DNA from: Huiozyma naganishii CBS 8797 | Taxonomy: Eukaryota > Ascomycota > Saccharomycetes > Saccharomycetales > Saccharomycetaceae | Assembly: GCF_000348985.1 (NCBI RefSeq) | Contig: NC_035925.1 | Coordinates: 806,001 to 870,000, forward strand | DNA: 64,000 nt | Reading direction: 5' to 3' | Shown: one piece after another, positions 28,433-39,994 of the stretch | Numbering within the stretch: the first letter of the stretch is position 1 | Layout: the number at the start of each line of letters is the position of its first letter | Notes under the pieces: model-generated | Seen by the model: only the letters and a program-made list of their open reading frames with translations | The model's database searches: none | What the model was told of the DNA's origin: nothing | Position numbers and translations under genes: made by a program

Positions 28433-28959
28433 GAATTGTCCCAGGAAGTTTAATTCCTCCTCTGCACGACATGCGATACAAGACTAATAACTTCATGTTT
28501 TATTTGTTATTGTTAAAGTATTGGTATTTTTTTTGAGCGTTTGTGAACCAAACAGTATTTTATTTTTCAACTCTCCTTTTTTTGTTACTATATCACTTCT
28601 ATATACTACTACTACTTTAAAAATATGTTTTCTAACAGCGTCGATAAACCATCCGGAACAGTCAGCATCTAAATGTTGGATGTCCTAAATTGACCGCAAG
28701 CACTCTAAAATTTCGCAAACGTTTGCAAATTCATATCAATCAATTTACGGACAATTGTTCTCTCAAAAATCATAATATAGCACAACACGGCGGGAAAGAT
28801 GAGTTTTTAACCTAGTGAGCCCAACTGAAGAAGTTTATTTATTACACAGGAGGAACGGATATTTGTGCACTGTACAATACAGGTTTGGTGGTTAGTTTGT
28901 GTTGGATATTGGAAATCCGGCTTCGTACAATGTTACATTGCTTATCGTCATATAAAAGG

Positions 28960-29107
28960 TGAAAACAGTTCATCGACAGTTTATGTAACTCTCCTATATA
29001 ATGCGTATACGGGGGAGGAGCTTCCGACGTTCGGCACAGACCGTCTGCTGGAAAACCCTGCCACACCTCAAAAATGCGTAGTGCATCGTCATTCTTAGCC
29101 TCCAGCA
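28960..29107 (+). repeat. Dispersed repeat copy C
   Basis: The best preserved copy, inverted relative to copy B about 0.9 kb away. It contains a TATATAA box and a CG-rich GTATACGGGGGAGG core. The sequences TGTTGGATAT (near 28903) and TGTTGGATATC (near 29275) flank it and recall the TGTTGG start of Ty1-class LTRs, but a matched LTR end could not be found. Confidence 0.6.
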
Positions 29108-30425
29108 CTATATTCCAGGATAAACCATTTTGCATTCACCAAGAAGATATTGTTTATTATTATTCTGTACTTTATCTGTTTGGTAAAGTATGAATTATCA
29201 ATGAAATAATTCTACATAAAACTATATATAGCAGATCAACTATTAAATGCTTATGTGGACAACTATTCTTTTAAATGTTGGATATCGTCTTTTTCGCCGT
29301 GACTATCCATTTTAAGTAGAGTATGAGAGATGACTTAGATAAATTGACTTCTTAGTTATACTATATAAGTATAAGGTTCGATGGTCTCTTTTGTATGTCC
29401 AGAAAGATAGAGACCGATACTATAGATATAACTAGTCTTTATATATGTGAGAAATTCCCAGATATTCTCAGAATAGGATTATGTTTCATAGTGCGACATA
29501 CGTGGCAATATTGTTATACGTTTCATAGTTGCCACGTATCACTATAGTTGCCACGTTTCATTCTCGTTTCATATAATGTTTATGCCTATGATGATATCTT
29601 ATCACCCCTATAATAGTCATTTTCTATATTCAGCAAATAGGTCATAAATAGAATTTATGAAATATTCCGTTTGAGCAATGTACGACCAAAAACATAATCT
29701 TCCAAGATAAGCAAGCAATGAAGCAAAAATAAGGTAATATGTGCTCTGATACAACGTTGTAATAAATTGGAACTATACCCTTAGCCATGGAAAAGTCTCG
29801 CATTTATATAGACCGGTTATGCGAAAGAATTGATATTTTTCACCAATGCATGACGAAGGAGATCAGCATGCATATACTTAGAAAGCAGTATAATAAAAGA
29901 GTAAATAAACTCAACCACCTTTTATTTTAGACCAATAAAAAATAGCCACGGTGAAGAAAAAGCTACTTAATGAAATGTTTACCAACGAACCTGCATCGTG
30001 CATATACCTTCTTGGTGCAGGTTTTGTACACAGAAGATCTTCTGTCTAACTAGCCAATACTTTTAGAAATATATAACTAAGGAATAATATTTATGGAATA
30101 TAAGGGTCTTGGTCTTTCAACAGGGTGTGGCGCTCACATGTCAGAAGTCTCTACTTATAAAAAGTACGTTAGGGAAATAAATATTGCGACTACCCCCACC
30201 CCTCCCCTAATATGGTGACAGTTAATGTTACATTGTAAGTTCACCTGGAAATCCAGAGCTGGGAAATAAAATCAGCTGTTTGTTCAAATGTTCAGAGGTT
30301 TGCGTTTAGTGTTTTTCTTAAAAGAGAGTTTTTCAGGTAGCTACCAACTGAGAGTAACGAAATCTTGTAGCATGAGTAGAATGCTTACTTAATTCATTTG
30401 CCTTTATTAAGATAAAACTGTTGAA

Positions 30426-30481
30426 AATAGAGATACGACATTGCTCCCCCTTCTCGGTGCATGAGTTACTATATCTCTATT
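30426..30481. repeat. Perfect 10-bp inverted repeat
   Basis: AATAGAGATA at 30426-30435 is the exact reverse complement of TATCTCTATT at 30472-30481, with a 36-bp spacer. No gene is nearby. Confidence 0.5.
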
Positions 30482-32658
30482 GTGAGTTTTATGAATAGGG
30501 GCAAATGCTACGATTGGTGTTTACGACCCGACAGAACTATCCACACGACAGTACGCAGCCTTCTGTGGAAGGTGATACGTGGATAAAAAATAAGACGAGA
30601 TAGTTTTGGGATTTATCTCAAAAATCAAATTACGAAATTATAGCGCATCGTAAGCTTGTGTGATATTTCTTCCAGAAAAAATCATATGAATAGCCACGAT
30701 ATAGAACGTTTTCTCGAAGCAATTCTCATTACAGATTATTTCTATCTACTTATTTTATATATATTCTTTCCTTATATCTGTGAGGGCAAGAAACCGTTAT
30801 ACAAGGTTTAAAATAATTAATCTGATACTTAAGTATGTCTTGGCAAAGAGGAACAGCTAACAATCAATTGAGAAGCTTCGAGAACTTCGTTCAAAAACAT
30901 CGCATATGTCAATCTCACACAGTTTGTTCTAGGGGAAGTTGCTTTTTTTCGAAAGTCTTCTCTAGTTAGTATTCTTGAATTTTTGTTCAAAAATTCGTTA
31001 ATGTCCTTATGGATTCAATCGATATTAAATGGTTACCGGAGATGTAATGGGCTCCCTTTTAGTCATTGGGTTACGTTAAGAGGACACTTTGTCCAGCGAC
31101 TTGTGAAGCTGCCGACAACTTTTACGGAGCCCATATTCAAATTTTCTATTTCAGCTGGCTGGTAAGTGTCATCCTATACGGAACTTGGGTTCAATTAAGG
31201 ACTACTCCAAAAAATTGAGGAACATTTTTTTTTCGGTTATTACGAAAGCCCTTATTATTTATACCAATCTTTGATTGAACGACGACTGAAGAAAGGGAAA
31301 AACTATAATGTCCGATATCGAGCCTCATTCTGCCATTTTCATATCTCTTGACTGTTTTTGCAGACACCCATATATGTTTGCGTAGTCAATCCATTGACCA
31401 TATGTGCGTTTCAATCACTTGATGGAAAAAAAATAATACACATAGGAAGAGGTGGGATCTGCGAACATCAATTTCATGATTAGCGATTTTCCAACAGAAG
31501 AGAATGTTATCACAGTGGAAGAATGAGAGGTAATTGTTAATGGTATAGAGCAGTATATGCACAACTCTCCCATCGGTAGTAATTGAGGTTCCCATTCTTT
31601 AATAATACGCTCATCAAGTATTTACTACCCTATATTTCAATATTACTATTTGGATCACTTATATTGGTTAACCGAATTATAACACAGCGATTGGGCTCTC
31701 TAATTTGGGGATGGGAAGTGACCATCATTTTGTAATAGACTCATGGCCTATTACCATACGGAACACAGTACTGTTAAATAATTACAGGACCGAGATGTCA
31801 AGGGTAGCCTCATGACAGGAGAATGCGAGGTTACGTACTGACACCAGGTGTTTGCTTCGACAAATTACAAGCCTATCTCAGAATGTAAATTTAAACAAGT
31901 AAGTACAGTTGATATAAGTACTTTAACCACGTATTCTGCATGTATAATAACGACCTCAGGTACACTCATCTTCCAGTCATAACACACTTGGTGCGCTATA
32001 TGGTTTTCAGCACTTGCGTAATCACAGGTACAATCATCTACACTAGATAAGTACCTAGTGCGCGTCACATCTGGATACAGATATTTCGGTATGCGCAGTT
32101 TGCTGTGATTTATTGTAAAGATGAATCACTCAGTAAGTTTCTCAATGTTTTTCCCGCCTGATCACCAAATAATGTAGCCTCAATTACGGAACCATCAGTG
32201 ACAGTGGGTTTCTTCTTCCTTTTATATATATATCGATGTTAAACCCCCCCATGTCCGAACCAAAACAACAACAACAATTATACCTGGAGTCGGTACGGCA
32301 TATAGTGCGGGGGAATCAGCTTGATAACGAGAATGGTCAATGACTTCCTCCTCCATTAAACAACCTTGACTGTACACGGGAATGTATTGTGCGCCTCGGC
32401 TAAAAGTGAAAATTTTTTACTGTTGGAATTGACAGTTATTTTTTAGTACGAACACAAATATAAAGACCCGGGAGAAGATGCACGCAGCCATGTACCGTGT
32501 TTATCCGTGTGATGCTTGTAGGTGTGCGTGCGAGCTTGTACAGTCAATCGCAGCAGGAACAGAGTGGGTCATAGAACTATCTACAAGAGTGGAGATAGAG
32601 AAAGGAGAATTTTGACGTGGAGATTTATAGTGTAAAGTTCCGCCGTCGCCGTTCTGGA

Positions 32659-33804
32659 ATGGAGCTCGCTGAACATGTGGTAAGCGAGCCGCCAGCTGTG
32701 GGGGACACGTTGAGTGCCTACCTGCCGCGTATTGACCAATTCTACTTGCCTGAGTGGCTCACGATGCAATTCGTCGCGAATAACATGATCAGCTTTACGC
32801 CGCTGTTCTCTTACGGATCCACGGTCATCAGCATAGAACAGAGTCAAACCGCTTTAGGGTTTTCTATAGACATCTGCGCGACGATGCTCATTGCATCCAT
32901 TTTGAGAATATCTTACTACCTGATCACACCGTACGAGATTGCATTGCTGCGGCAGAGTGTGGTCATGGTGTTAATCCAAGTAGTTTTGCTGAAGACAAGT
33001 TTGAAATACAGGCCCATGGAGTACAAGTACGACTATTTGAAGGATGTCGAGTCTTTGCAAAAGCTGCTCTTCGAGGTGTGGGAGGAGCATTACGGAACGG
33101 TCCAGTGGAAATCACTGAAGTCCGAGGATTGGGCGCTACTGATCAACATAAAGAGGTTTGCAGCGTGTCTGTACAAGTTCCTGCTGGTGTTTTTTTACAA
33201 GTTTTTGAAGTTCTTCGATCCGAGCTACAAGAGAGTCATGTCCTTCTGGCAGTGGAACGAGGACTTCATGTACTGGAAGTTCCTAAGTGGGTTCGCCACT
33301 GTGCAGATACTCTTAACATTTTCGATCTCGAAGATTTTGAACTGGGATGAATTGGCGCAGTGGCTCGGGTCCATCATCGGGTCCCTCGGACTTTTCGTGG
33401 AGGCCCTGCTCCCGTTGCCCCAGATTGCCATCCTTTACACTTTGAAGTCCGTGCAGGGATTTAAACAGATCTTGCTGGTGAGCTGGCTGTGCGGGGACAC
33501 TGTCAAGATCGCGTACTTGGTCTTTGGAGCAAAGAATATTTCCGTGCTCTTCTTCTTCTTCGCATTCTTCCAAATGGCGCTCGACTTTTACATTGCTGGA
33601 CAGTACATATATTACAAGTACTACTACCCAAAACATTTCCGTAACGGCAGCCCAGAACTCACGGAAGATATAGAGATGCAACCTATCCATACCACACATT
33701 CCCTACAAGGAAACGACACGTCATTACAAAACGAGAACAAGGAAACGACGCCAAATCAACAGGCAAATGATACCTCCACCTCCAGGAGGGCGTCGACACT
33801 CTAG
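32659..33804 (+). CDS. ANY1: Any1/Cfs1, PQ-loop protein antagonising phospholipid flippases
   Basis: Any1 (YMR010W) is a Golgi/endosome PQ-loop membrane protein whose loss bypasses the Neo1 and Drs2 flippases. The ATG at 32659 gives 381 residues (S. cerevisiae 405). The protein has several membrane segments with PQ-loop features, the clearest being GLFVEALLPLPQIAILYTLKS (proline-glutamine in the second repeat), followed by WLCGDTVKIAYLVFGA. The first repeat is around FSIDICATMLIASILRISYYL. The last ~70 residues are hydrophilic and Thr/Asn-rich. A GTG 14 codons upstream was not used. It is isolated between two long gene-poor gaps, and neither neighbour is its S. cerevisiae neighbour. Confidence 0.92.
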   Translation: MELAEHVVSEPPAVGDTLSAYLPRIDQFYLPEWLTMQFVANNMISFTPLFSYGSTVISIEQSQTALGFSIDICATMLIASILRISYYLITPYEIALLRQSVVMVLIQVVLLKTSLKYRPMEYKYDYLKDVESLQKLLFEVWEEHYGTVQWKSLKSEDWALLINIKRFAACLYKFLLVFFYKFLKFFDPSYKRVMSFWQWNEDFMYWKFLSGFATVQILLTFSISKILNWDELAQWLGSIIGSLGLFVEALLPLPQIAILYTLKSVQGFKQILLVSWLCGDTVKIAYLVFGAKNISVLFFFFAFFQMALDFYIAGQYIYYKYYYPKHFRNGSPELTEDIEMQPIHTTHSLQGNDTSLQNENKETTPNQQANDTSTSRRASTL

Positions 33805-36386
33805 CTGCGTACTAAGGTTCCACAGTGATTAAGCTCGTACAACATTGCGCTCATCTCGATTCATGTCATTATCCATTGACTTGGGGCGGTCAAGAATCGC
33901 TGAATTCTTACGAAACAATTCCTTTTCCCTCTTAGTGGAAGAAGGGTTTCGCACCCTGTTAATTGGCCCTTTTAGAAACCATCTCGAGCTTTGTGTTCAC
34001 ATAACATATACGATTTTTTCTGCTCATAAGTAGGAGCGTCGGCAGCGCCGTGTTTCGCCGCAAGATCAAAAAAATATTTGAGGGGGGGGGCCTGCACAAT
34101 CAGGAAACGTGGGTACTTTTGCCTCGTTTGGTGTTTCACACTGCCCGTTCACAAGGTTCGGAGACAGAATTTCGAGAAGATTTCGCGATGCACAGTTTGG
34201 CATATTTGTATCTGGTTTAAAAGGCTGAGAGGACCAATACGTGCTAAAAAAACTGTTGACTTCTGTGCTGTGCGCAGCACTGAAACAAAACAGTATCCAG
34301 AAATATGGTTTTGGTAGTAGGAGGCTATGTGTTCCCTTTCTCGAATTGTTACTGGGTGGGTCGTAACGCAAGACACGACTGCCACCAGTGGTAGAGATGC
34401 CCTATTAAACAATGCAGTGATTGTGGAGAAAGGCGCAATTGTGTTTTATGCATGTTCATGTAACGCTTGAGTGTTAACGTCACATACTTGCATAACATTG
34501 TTATTTTCACAGGAGGTTTAATCAATAGTACCGGGATGTTGAGGATTTATGCCCTATCTGGCATCTGCATTCCGATGTTTTTATAGATCTGGTTATACAA
34601 CAGTAGCTCACTAATATATGCCAGCTTTTTCTTACCTTCGAATATGTCCTAATCAGTAATGGTACAAATAAGGATGCTTTAGAGGCTTCGAGATGTAGAT
34701 ATATGACCGAGAGCTCAGAGCCAGTGGTTACCGAGGGCAGTATTATTATGGGTAGTTGTCGACCTATATCAGAGGAGCCACCTGAAACTTGCACTAGTAA
34801 TCGATATCGTTGTTGTAATCTAGGAAGGGTTTGGAAGGTTTTCGAAGAATGCAAAAAGTTAATAGGTAGCGCAATTGTATTTTAACTGGATTCCGCGTGG
34901 GCGACTTGCGTTTTCTTATGGTCTAATTTGTGTAAGGGGATGCGAAGTATGCAACACAACATCTAGCGTGTAATAATTATAAGATAACTTCATTGCATAG
35001 GGAAACTGTGCATGCGATAGATGCAATTTATAGCTTGTAACAAAAGTCAGGATGAACAAATGAGTTTACAACCATCCGGCGAATTGAGATCAGGTTCTGT
35101 TACTGCTACTGCTTGTTAACTTATGCTAAGAGAGCAGCACCGAATTAGACCGCGCGGTGGCCCAAACACTTTCTCATGTGACAAAAACTGACAACGCAGA
35201 GCTTCAATGGATATCTACCAATATACCCATCTGTTTTCCGGCAGTACTGTCGGAAGAGCACCGAGATATCAGGTCAAGGGTCACACAGATCAACAGTAAT
35301 TCCTTGAAGTGTCCTCATACATTAGCGACGGTAAGTACTATAGAACCCGTTCTCGATCCCGTCCCGCTAGAATCAATTGTTCCAGTGTTTGACATTTTCA
35401 GGCAAAGATTTGGAGAGCTTAAAGTTCTGGTCCTCTTTCGCTGAATCCGTACCATTTAGAGTTTGTCCCCACCCCAATTCCACTTCCCTTTGATCTCAAT
35501 ATGACGCATTTGAACGGTGCTATGGCCTTTCCATCACCGCAAAATGTATATATATAATGGGGACAATATGCTTTTGCTCCGCACAAGAAGCGATTGTGTT
35601 TCAACCATTCCGCTGCATATGAGAATGAATGAGTCCATACTTCGAGTCAACCATCGCCAATGTATCGACCACATTTCACCTATGAAATTATCGTATACAA
35701 CAAGTAAAGAGGTTGTACAATTGAGCACCTCCTTGGACAGACGTTTAGTGCAGTAGTTTCTCTCCAATTATTAGATGGCCGGTTGTTCGCTCGCACAGCA
35801 GTAGAAGTGATCTTACAGATCAATTAACTAACTCACGTACAGTGACCAGTTTACTTCTCAGGTGTGAAGGCTCATGAGTGGCATGCCCGTCCGGGAGTCT
35901 CAAAAAGGGAAGTATTGGTGACGAATCGCGCGGCGACCAGAATTGACGAACTGTGCCTCCAGTGTTCTTGATGGATAGCTGTGAACGTCCCCACAGCAAT
36001 CGAACGTACCGGATTACCGCTTATTTAGACCCTAAGATACAGCAACTTCTGGGGGGAGGGTGAGTAGGTCGGGTATTGCTTATAGTATCGGCGACTGTTC
36101 AAAGTAGAAGGAGCTTACTGTGCGGCGTGACCATCAAACTATACTCTATATTATATTTTCGAAGCGAAGGAAGGGGGTGGAGACTCATTACGTCCAAGAG
36201 GAAACAAGTGAACCAAGAATACCAGTGGTGTCGGGAGAGTTCAAGTGAGTGTTACTTGACTCAAATTACAATAATACCTGTTTCGGTCTGATATAGGTTG
36301 CTAGAAGCTTTTGAAAGTCTCCAATTGAGTGGTCACAAAACTAGCTAATACTCAAAAGACAAGCAGGAGTGGAGCGAACGCCAAGT
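33805..36386. other. Gene-poor 2.6-kb region ANY1-AIM17
   Basis: No supported gene. A nine- to ten-base poly(G) tract is at about 34081-34090. The longest frame (35157-35444, 95 codons, GTG start) has no recognisable domain and is probably chance. A CCCTAA Tbf1-like core is near 36030. Like the gap on the other side of ANY1 it probably marks a rearrangement junction or decayed genes. Confidence 0.5.
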
Positions 36387-37778
36387 ATGTATAGGGTCAC
36401 TTTCGGCTCTCGTACGTTACTGAACAGTGTGGGCGCTGTGCGCCATGGGATTACGTTAAGGTACCTATCGAAGAACGCAAATCGGAAGGTAGGTGGTACG
36501 ATCTTGACCTCCAATGCAACGCCGGAGTCCACTACGGTCTCCTTTTTGACCGATGACTGTTCTGGGGCTAAACCTTTCACCGTGTGCTTCAACAATATCT
36601 TCTTGAGGGATGCCTCCAGGTCTAGTGACTCCGTGGATGCGGACACGGGTCAGAAACTGTTCACTACGGGCCAGTTGGCGTCCGAACCACGCCATTTCAC
36701 GCCGGAAAAAGTGGACATCACTGAGAATGGCCAAGCTTTGTCCATCACATGGAGGGATGGTGACCACTATGATTACCCGCTGGAGTTCTTGTACAGGTAC
36801 AAGGGGTCCACTTATGTCTCGAGGTCTCTGAGAAACCAATCTTCGAAGCACAAACCCGTGATCTGGGATGCCACTCTTTTCAACAAGCACTTGGATTCGT
36901 TCAGGTACAAGTACAACGAGTACATGACCGATGACAAGGTACTGTACCAAACGCTTATCAAGTTACAAAAGTTTGGGATTGTAATGATCACGGACTTGCC
37001 GGAGTTGTCAGCGGACTTGGACCCGCTGCAGGATCTGTGCCATCGGGTGGGACCTCTGCGTAAGACAATATACGGCGAGGTGTTCGAGGTGGACAACACA
37101 AAACCCAACCACTCGAACATCACGTTTTCGAATAAGAGGCTGCCCTTCCACCAGGACCTGACGTACTTGGAGAACGTGCCCGGGTTCCAAATCTTGCAGT
37201 GCGCAAGGAACGAGACCGCTGGGGGCGAAAACATCTACGTGGACGCATTCAACGCGACGAGACACATCAGAGAAACGGACACGGAGGCGTACGAGGCGCT
37301 GCAGATCGTGCCCGTCAACTACTCCTACAAGAAGGACGACAAAAGGTACTACCAGTCGAAACCGATCATCGAGCAGTTTGATTCCAATGAACACAACGTC
37401 GAGATCAGCAACTACGAGTACCTGATCAAGCAAATCAACTACTCGCCCCCCTACCAGGCACCCTTCACGTACGGGATCTACAACAAGGCGCCGCAGAAGG
37501 AGGTGAGCACGACACCTGGGAAGACGATCGAGAGGTTCACTTTTAAAGACTTTGTCAGAGGTCTCGAGATGTTCGAGGACTCGATCAACAACCCGGCGAA
37601 CCAGCTGATGATGAAGATCCCGAAGAATTGCGCGGTCATCTTCAACAACCGACGGATCCTCCACGCAAGAAACGAAATCTTCTCGAGCGAGGCGTCGCGC
37701 AGAATCTTCAGAGGCTGCTTCTTCAGCAACGACCACTTCAGAAGCAGGTTAAAGTACCTCGAGGAGAGGTTCGACTGA
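36387..37778 (+). CDS. AIM17: Aim17, mitochondrial gamma-butyrobetaine hydroxylase-like dioxygenase
   Basis: AIM17 (YHL021C) encodes a mitochondrial protein of the Fe(II)/2-oxoglutarate TauD/BBOX1 family; its substrate in yeast is not established. The ATG at 36387 gives 463 residues (S. cerevisiae 465). The N-terminus is basic and hydroxylated (MYRVTFGSRTLLNS...), a plausible mitochondrial presequence. A DUF971-like N-terminal domain follows (about residues 85-150, DGDHYDYPLEFLYRY). The iron ligands are in FHQDL (HxD, about residue 255) and RRILHAR near 435, whose arginine would bind 2-oxoglutarate. A GTG six codons upstream was not used. AIM17 and SPO11 are also neighbours in S. cerevisiae. 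Confidence 0.95.
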   Translation: MYRVTFGSRTLLNSVGAVRHGITLRYLSKNANRKVGGTILTSNATPESTTVSFLTDDCSGAKPFTVCFNNIFLRDASRSSDSVDADTGQKLFTTGQLASEPRHFTPEKVDITENGQALSITWRDGDHYDYPLEFLYRYKGSTYVSRSLRNQSSKHKPVIWDATLFNKHLDSFRYKYNEYMTDDKVLYQTLIKLQKFGIVMITDLPELSADLDPLQDLCHRVGPLRKTIYGEVFEVDNTKPNHSNITFSNKRLPFHQDLTYLENVPGFQILQCARNETAGGENIYVDAFNATRHIRETDTEAYEALQIVPVNYSYKKDDKRYYQSKPIIEQFDSNEHNVEISNYEYLIKQINYSPPYQAPFTYGIYNKAPQKEVSTTPGKTIERFTFKDFVRGLEMFEDSINNPANQLMMKIPKNCAVIFNNRRILHARNEIFSSEASRRIFRGCFFSNDHFRSRLKYLEERFD

Positions 37779-37941
37779 TCCCCAGAGAGTTGCCAACAGC
37801 GGTCTTCAATTCTATCTATCTATCTTCATGTACATATCACCGTGTAATGCACTTTCACGTAGTAAATAATAACTTTAGCGGTTAACCAAAAACTCGGATC
37901 CAGGTAGACAGTGTGGGACTCGTAAAGCGACTAGTAAACCA

Positions 37942-39090
37942 ATGCGAGATCTGTCACAATTGTTACAAAGCAGTCCCTCAAAATCTGAACTCATCCAGAT
38001 GCTAGAACCGGCCGTCCGCGAGGTGCACTTGAACGCGGGGAATGGTTTAGGGGGAATACCCTCTTGGATCCACGAGTTACTATCCCTGTGTTCACGAGCC
38101 ATTGAGCAACACGGTGAGACTGTCCAGTTAATTGTGGCCACGCCGCGGCGGCGGGTACTTTTGCTGCCCTTCTGCGGCCGGTCGGGCGATGAGCAGCAAG
38201 TTCACTGGAACCTCCGGCGAGTGGCGGTTCTGCTGGCGCTGCTCCGCGTGGTGCAGCAGCGGGTTGCGCAGGGCGAAACGAGTACGACAAGGGACGTGTA
38301 CTACTCGAACGTCGAGTTGTTCAGGAACCAAGAGACCGTCACGGGTACGCTCAAAGTGCTGCAGACGGCTTTCCAGTTGAAGTCGCTGGCCGACTTGAAC
38401 GTGGTTCCAGCGCAGAAGGGCCTTGTGTTCAGTACGTGTCCGATCACGCTCCGATGGGCGCGTAGGACCCCTGTATCGCTGTGCTTGAACCCGATGGAGT
38501 CGCATTTGATCCCGTACCTCGATGAAAGGACGACACTCACACTCCCACAGGATGGGACAGGTGTCACCGTTGTGATCTTGGAGAAGGAAGCAGTCTATAA
38601 CAAACTTGTTCGGTGTACGAGGGTGGGGGACCCTCGGCTACACCGGATTCTCGTCACGGGGAAGGGATACCCAGATAACCTCACAAGACGGTTTATTTCG
38701 TTGGTCCCTGAGACGGTTCAGGTCCATGTGTTCGTCGATGCGGATCCGTATGGGATCAACATTGCGTTGAAGTACATGGACGCATGCCCTCAGGTGAAAG
38801 TCCAGTACGCTGGCGCGACTTTGACCAAGTTGTTACACAGGGAGGGCACTACTTTGCTCGCGCTGAACGAGCGGGACACGGTGCTAGTGCGCACGACGCT
38901 GCAGCGCATTGCTAATTCTCCTGCAGACACTGCACAAACGCACCAACTAAAGTGCCAATTGCAAAGACAACTGTTTTACGGCAAGAAGGCAGAGATGAAC
39001 GCGTTGTACAGCACGACAGACCATCGCCAGAAACCCACAGGACCGTCGCCGTCACCGTCACTGACAACAGCAGCATCTTCTCTGAAGTGA
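37942..39090 (+). CDS. SPO11: Spo11, meiotic double-strand-break transesterase
   Basis: Spo11 is the topoisomerase-VI-A-like enzyme that makes meiotic DNA double-strand breaks and stays covalently attached to 5' ends. The product is 382 residues (S. cerevisiae 398). The catalytic tyrosine pair is in RDVYYSN (Tyr120/Tyr121, the second expected to attack DNA). The Toprim domain shows LVTGKGYPD and the metal-binding DADPYG near residue 265. The C-terminal ~25 residues are Pro/Ser/Thr-rich and not conserved. It lies 163 bp after AIM17 in the same orientation, as in S. cerevisiae. I found no perfect Ume6 URS1 site in this short upstream gap. Confidence 0.95.
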   Translation: MRDLSQLLQSSPSKSELIQMLEPAVREVHLNAGNGLGGIPSWIHELLSLCSRAIEQHGETVQLIVATPRRRVLLLPFCGRSGDEQQVHWNLRRVAVLLALLRVVQQRVAQGETSTTRDVYYSNVELFRNQETVTGTLKVLQTAFQLKSLADLNVVPAQKGLVFSTCPITLRWARRTPVSLCLNPMESHLIPYLDERTTLTLPQDGTGVTVVILEKEAVYNKLVRCTRVGDPRLHRILVTGKGYPDNLTRRFISLVPETVQVHVFVDADPYGINIALKYMDACPQVKVQYAGATLTKLLHREGTTLLALNERDTVLVRTTLQRIANSPADTAQTHQLKCQLQRQLFYGKKAEMNALYSTTDHRQKPTGPSPSPSLTTAASSLK

Positions 39091-39373
39091 AAAAATTTTC
39101 AGGCCGATTTTGCGTCGTCGAAGATGGTGGACGTTCTACGCGGGAACAATCAAGAACACGAGGTCCAGTCTCACTCAATTCCTGTAGACTTTGACGCGTT
39201 GCTTGTTGCTGCTGGGTTTGTTACTCACGTGTGTTGGCCTCTTCTTATTCTAATCAATTTTTCAGTTCTAGCTTTTGTAATAACAGAAGTAAATTGGATT
39301 GAACCTGCGTTTAACTCTGCGAAGGTATTGGTGTCTATCCCCCCTCCACCGTGTCAATCCGGATAATAACGAA

Positions 39374-39994
39374 ATGCTGCTGCTGTCAATTGTTTCGTTT
39401 CTGTTTGCGCTGAATGTGACGAGTGCTGCGTCCTCGAACTACGCACCGTTTGCCATCAACCTCCCCGCTTTCTCGAAGGAGTGTTTGTACCACGAATTGC
39501 TGTCCGATGACGACTCGCTCGTCGTTGGGTACCAAGTTCTCACCGGTGGGAACTTCGAGGTTGACTTCACGATCAACTCTCCAGACGGGACCGAGATTGT
39601 CAACGAGAAGCAGAAGAAGTACTCGGACTTTGTGCTGAAGTCGTTTGGTGTTGGTGAGTACAAGTTTTGCTTTGCGAACTCGTACGGGACTGCGTTGAAG
39701 AAGGTTGAGGTGACCCTCGAGTTGGAGGAAACGCTGAACCACGAGAACGACAACGCGGAAGACATCTTCGCGAACAACGCGATCGCAGAGATCGACCGTA
39801 ACCTTAACAAGGTCACGAAAGTGCTCAACTACCTCCGCGCGAGAGAGTGGAGGAACATGTCCACGGTGACGTCCACAGAGTCCCGCCTGAAGTGGCTCTC
39901 CCTCCTCGTCATGCTTATCATGGTCGGCATCAGCGTCTTGCAGGCCATCATCATCCAGCTGTTCTTCAAGAACCGCCAGAAGAACTACGTCTAA
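39374..39994 (+). CDS. ERP2: p24-family cargo receptor, Erp2-like
   Basis: p24 proteins cycle between ER and Golgi in COPII and COPI vesicles and help export GPI-anchored and other cargo. The ATG at 39374 gives 206 residues. The signal peptide is about residues 1-18 (MLLLSIVSFLFALNVTSA), and a GOLD domain covers ~25-110 with its cysteine pair (Cys in KECLYH and KFCFAN). A coiled-coil stem follows, then a single membrane segment (LSLLVMLIMVGISVLQAIII) and a short tail KNRQKNYV. ERP2 and ERP4 are duplicates; the FUN14-SPO7-MDM10 neighbourhood points to ERP2. Upstream in-frame codons are open, but no ATG there yields a signal peptide at the right place. Confidence 0.9.
   Translation: MLLLSIVSFLFALNVTSAASSNYAPFAINLPAFSKECLYHELLSDDDSLVVGYQVLTGGNFEVDFTINSPDGTEIVNEKQKKYSDFVLKSFGVGEYKFCFANSYGTALKKVEVTLELEETLNHENDNAEDIFANNAIAEIDRNLNKVTKVLNYLRAREWRNMSTVTSTESRLKWLSLLVMLIMVGISVLQAIIIQLFFKNRQKNYV

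Larger units (their letters stand above)
27193..32658. other. Gene-poor 5.5-kb region with repeats and an assembly gap
   Basis: Between GAS5 and ANY1 no intact gene is supported. It contains three copies of a dispersed repeat (27678-27740, 27934-28082, 28960-29107), a 100-N gap, a broken GPI-protein 3' end, a GCCACG-type tandem repeat near 29500-29560 and a hairpin at 30426-30481. From 29.6 to 32.6 kb I see only AT-rich DNA with short chance ORFs. A TATA-like ATATAAA lies near 32458, upstream of ANY1. Confidence 0.6.

Noticed and set aside
29369..29382. GGTTCGATGG as a tRNA B box
   Set aside because: Last bases do not fit GGTTCGANTCC, and no A box or cloverleaf could be drawn around it.
32240..32275. 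TCCGAACCAAAAC as a centromere CDEIII
   Set aside because: Lacks the flanking CDEIII dyad, an adjacent AT-rich CDEII of proper length and a CDEI.
35157..35444. 95-codon ORF between ANY1 and AIM17
   Set aside because: GTG start, no recognisable domain, and no neighbouring evidence; likely chance.
37008..37736. 242-codon minus-strand ORF inside AIM17
   Set aside because: Val/Leu/Arg/Asp-rich translation typical of an antisense shadow of GC-rich codons.
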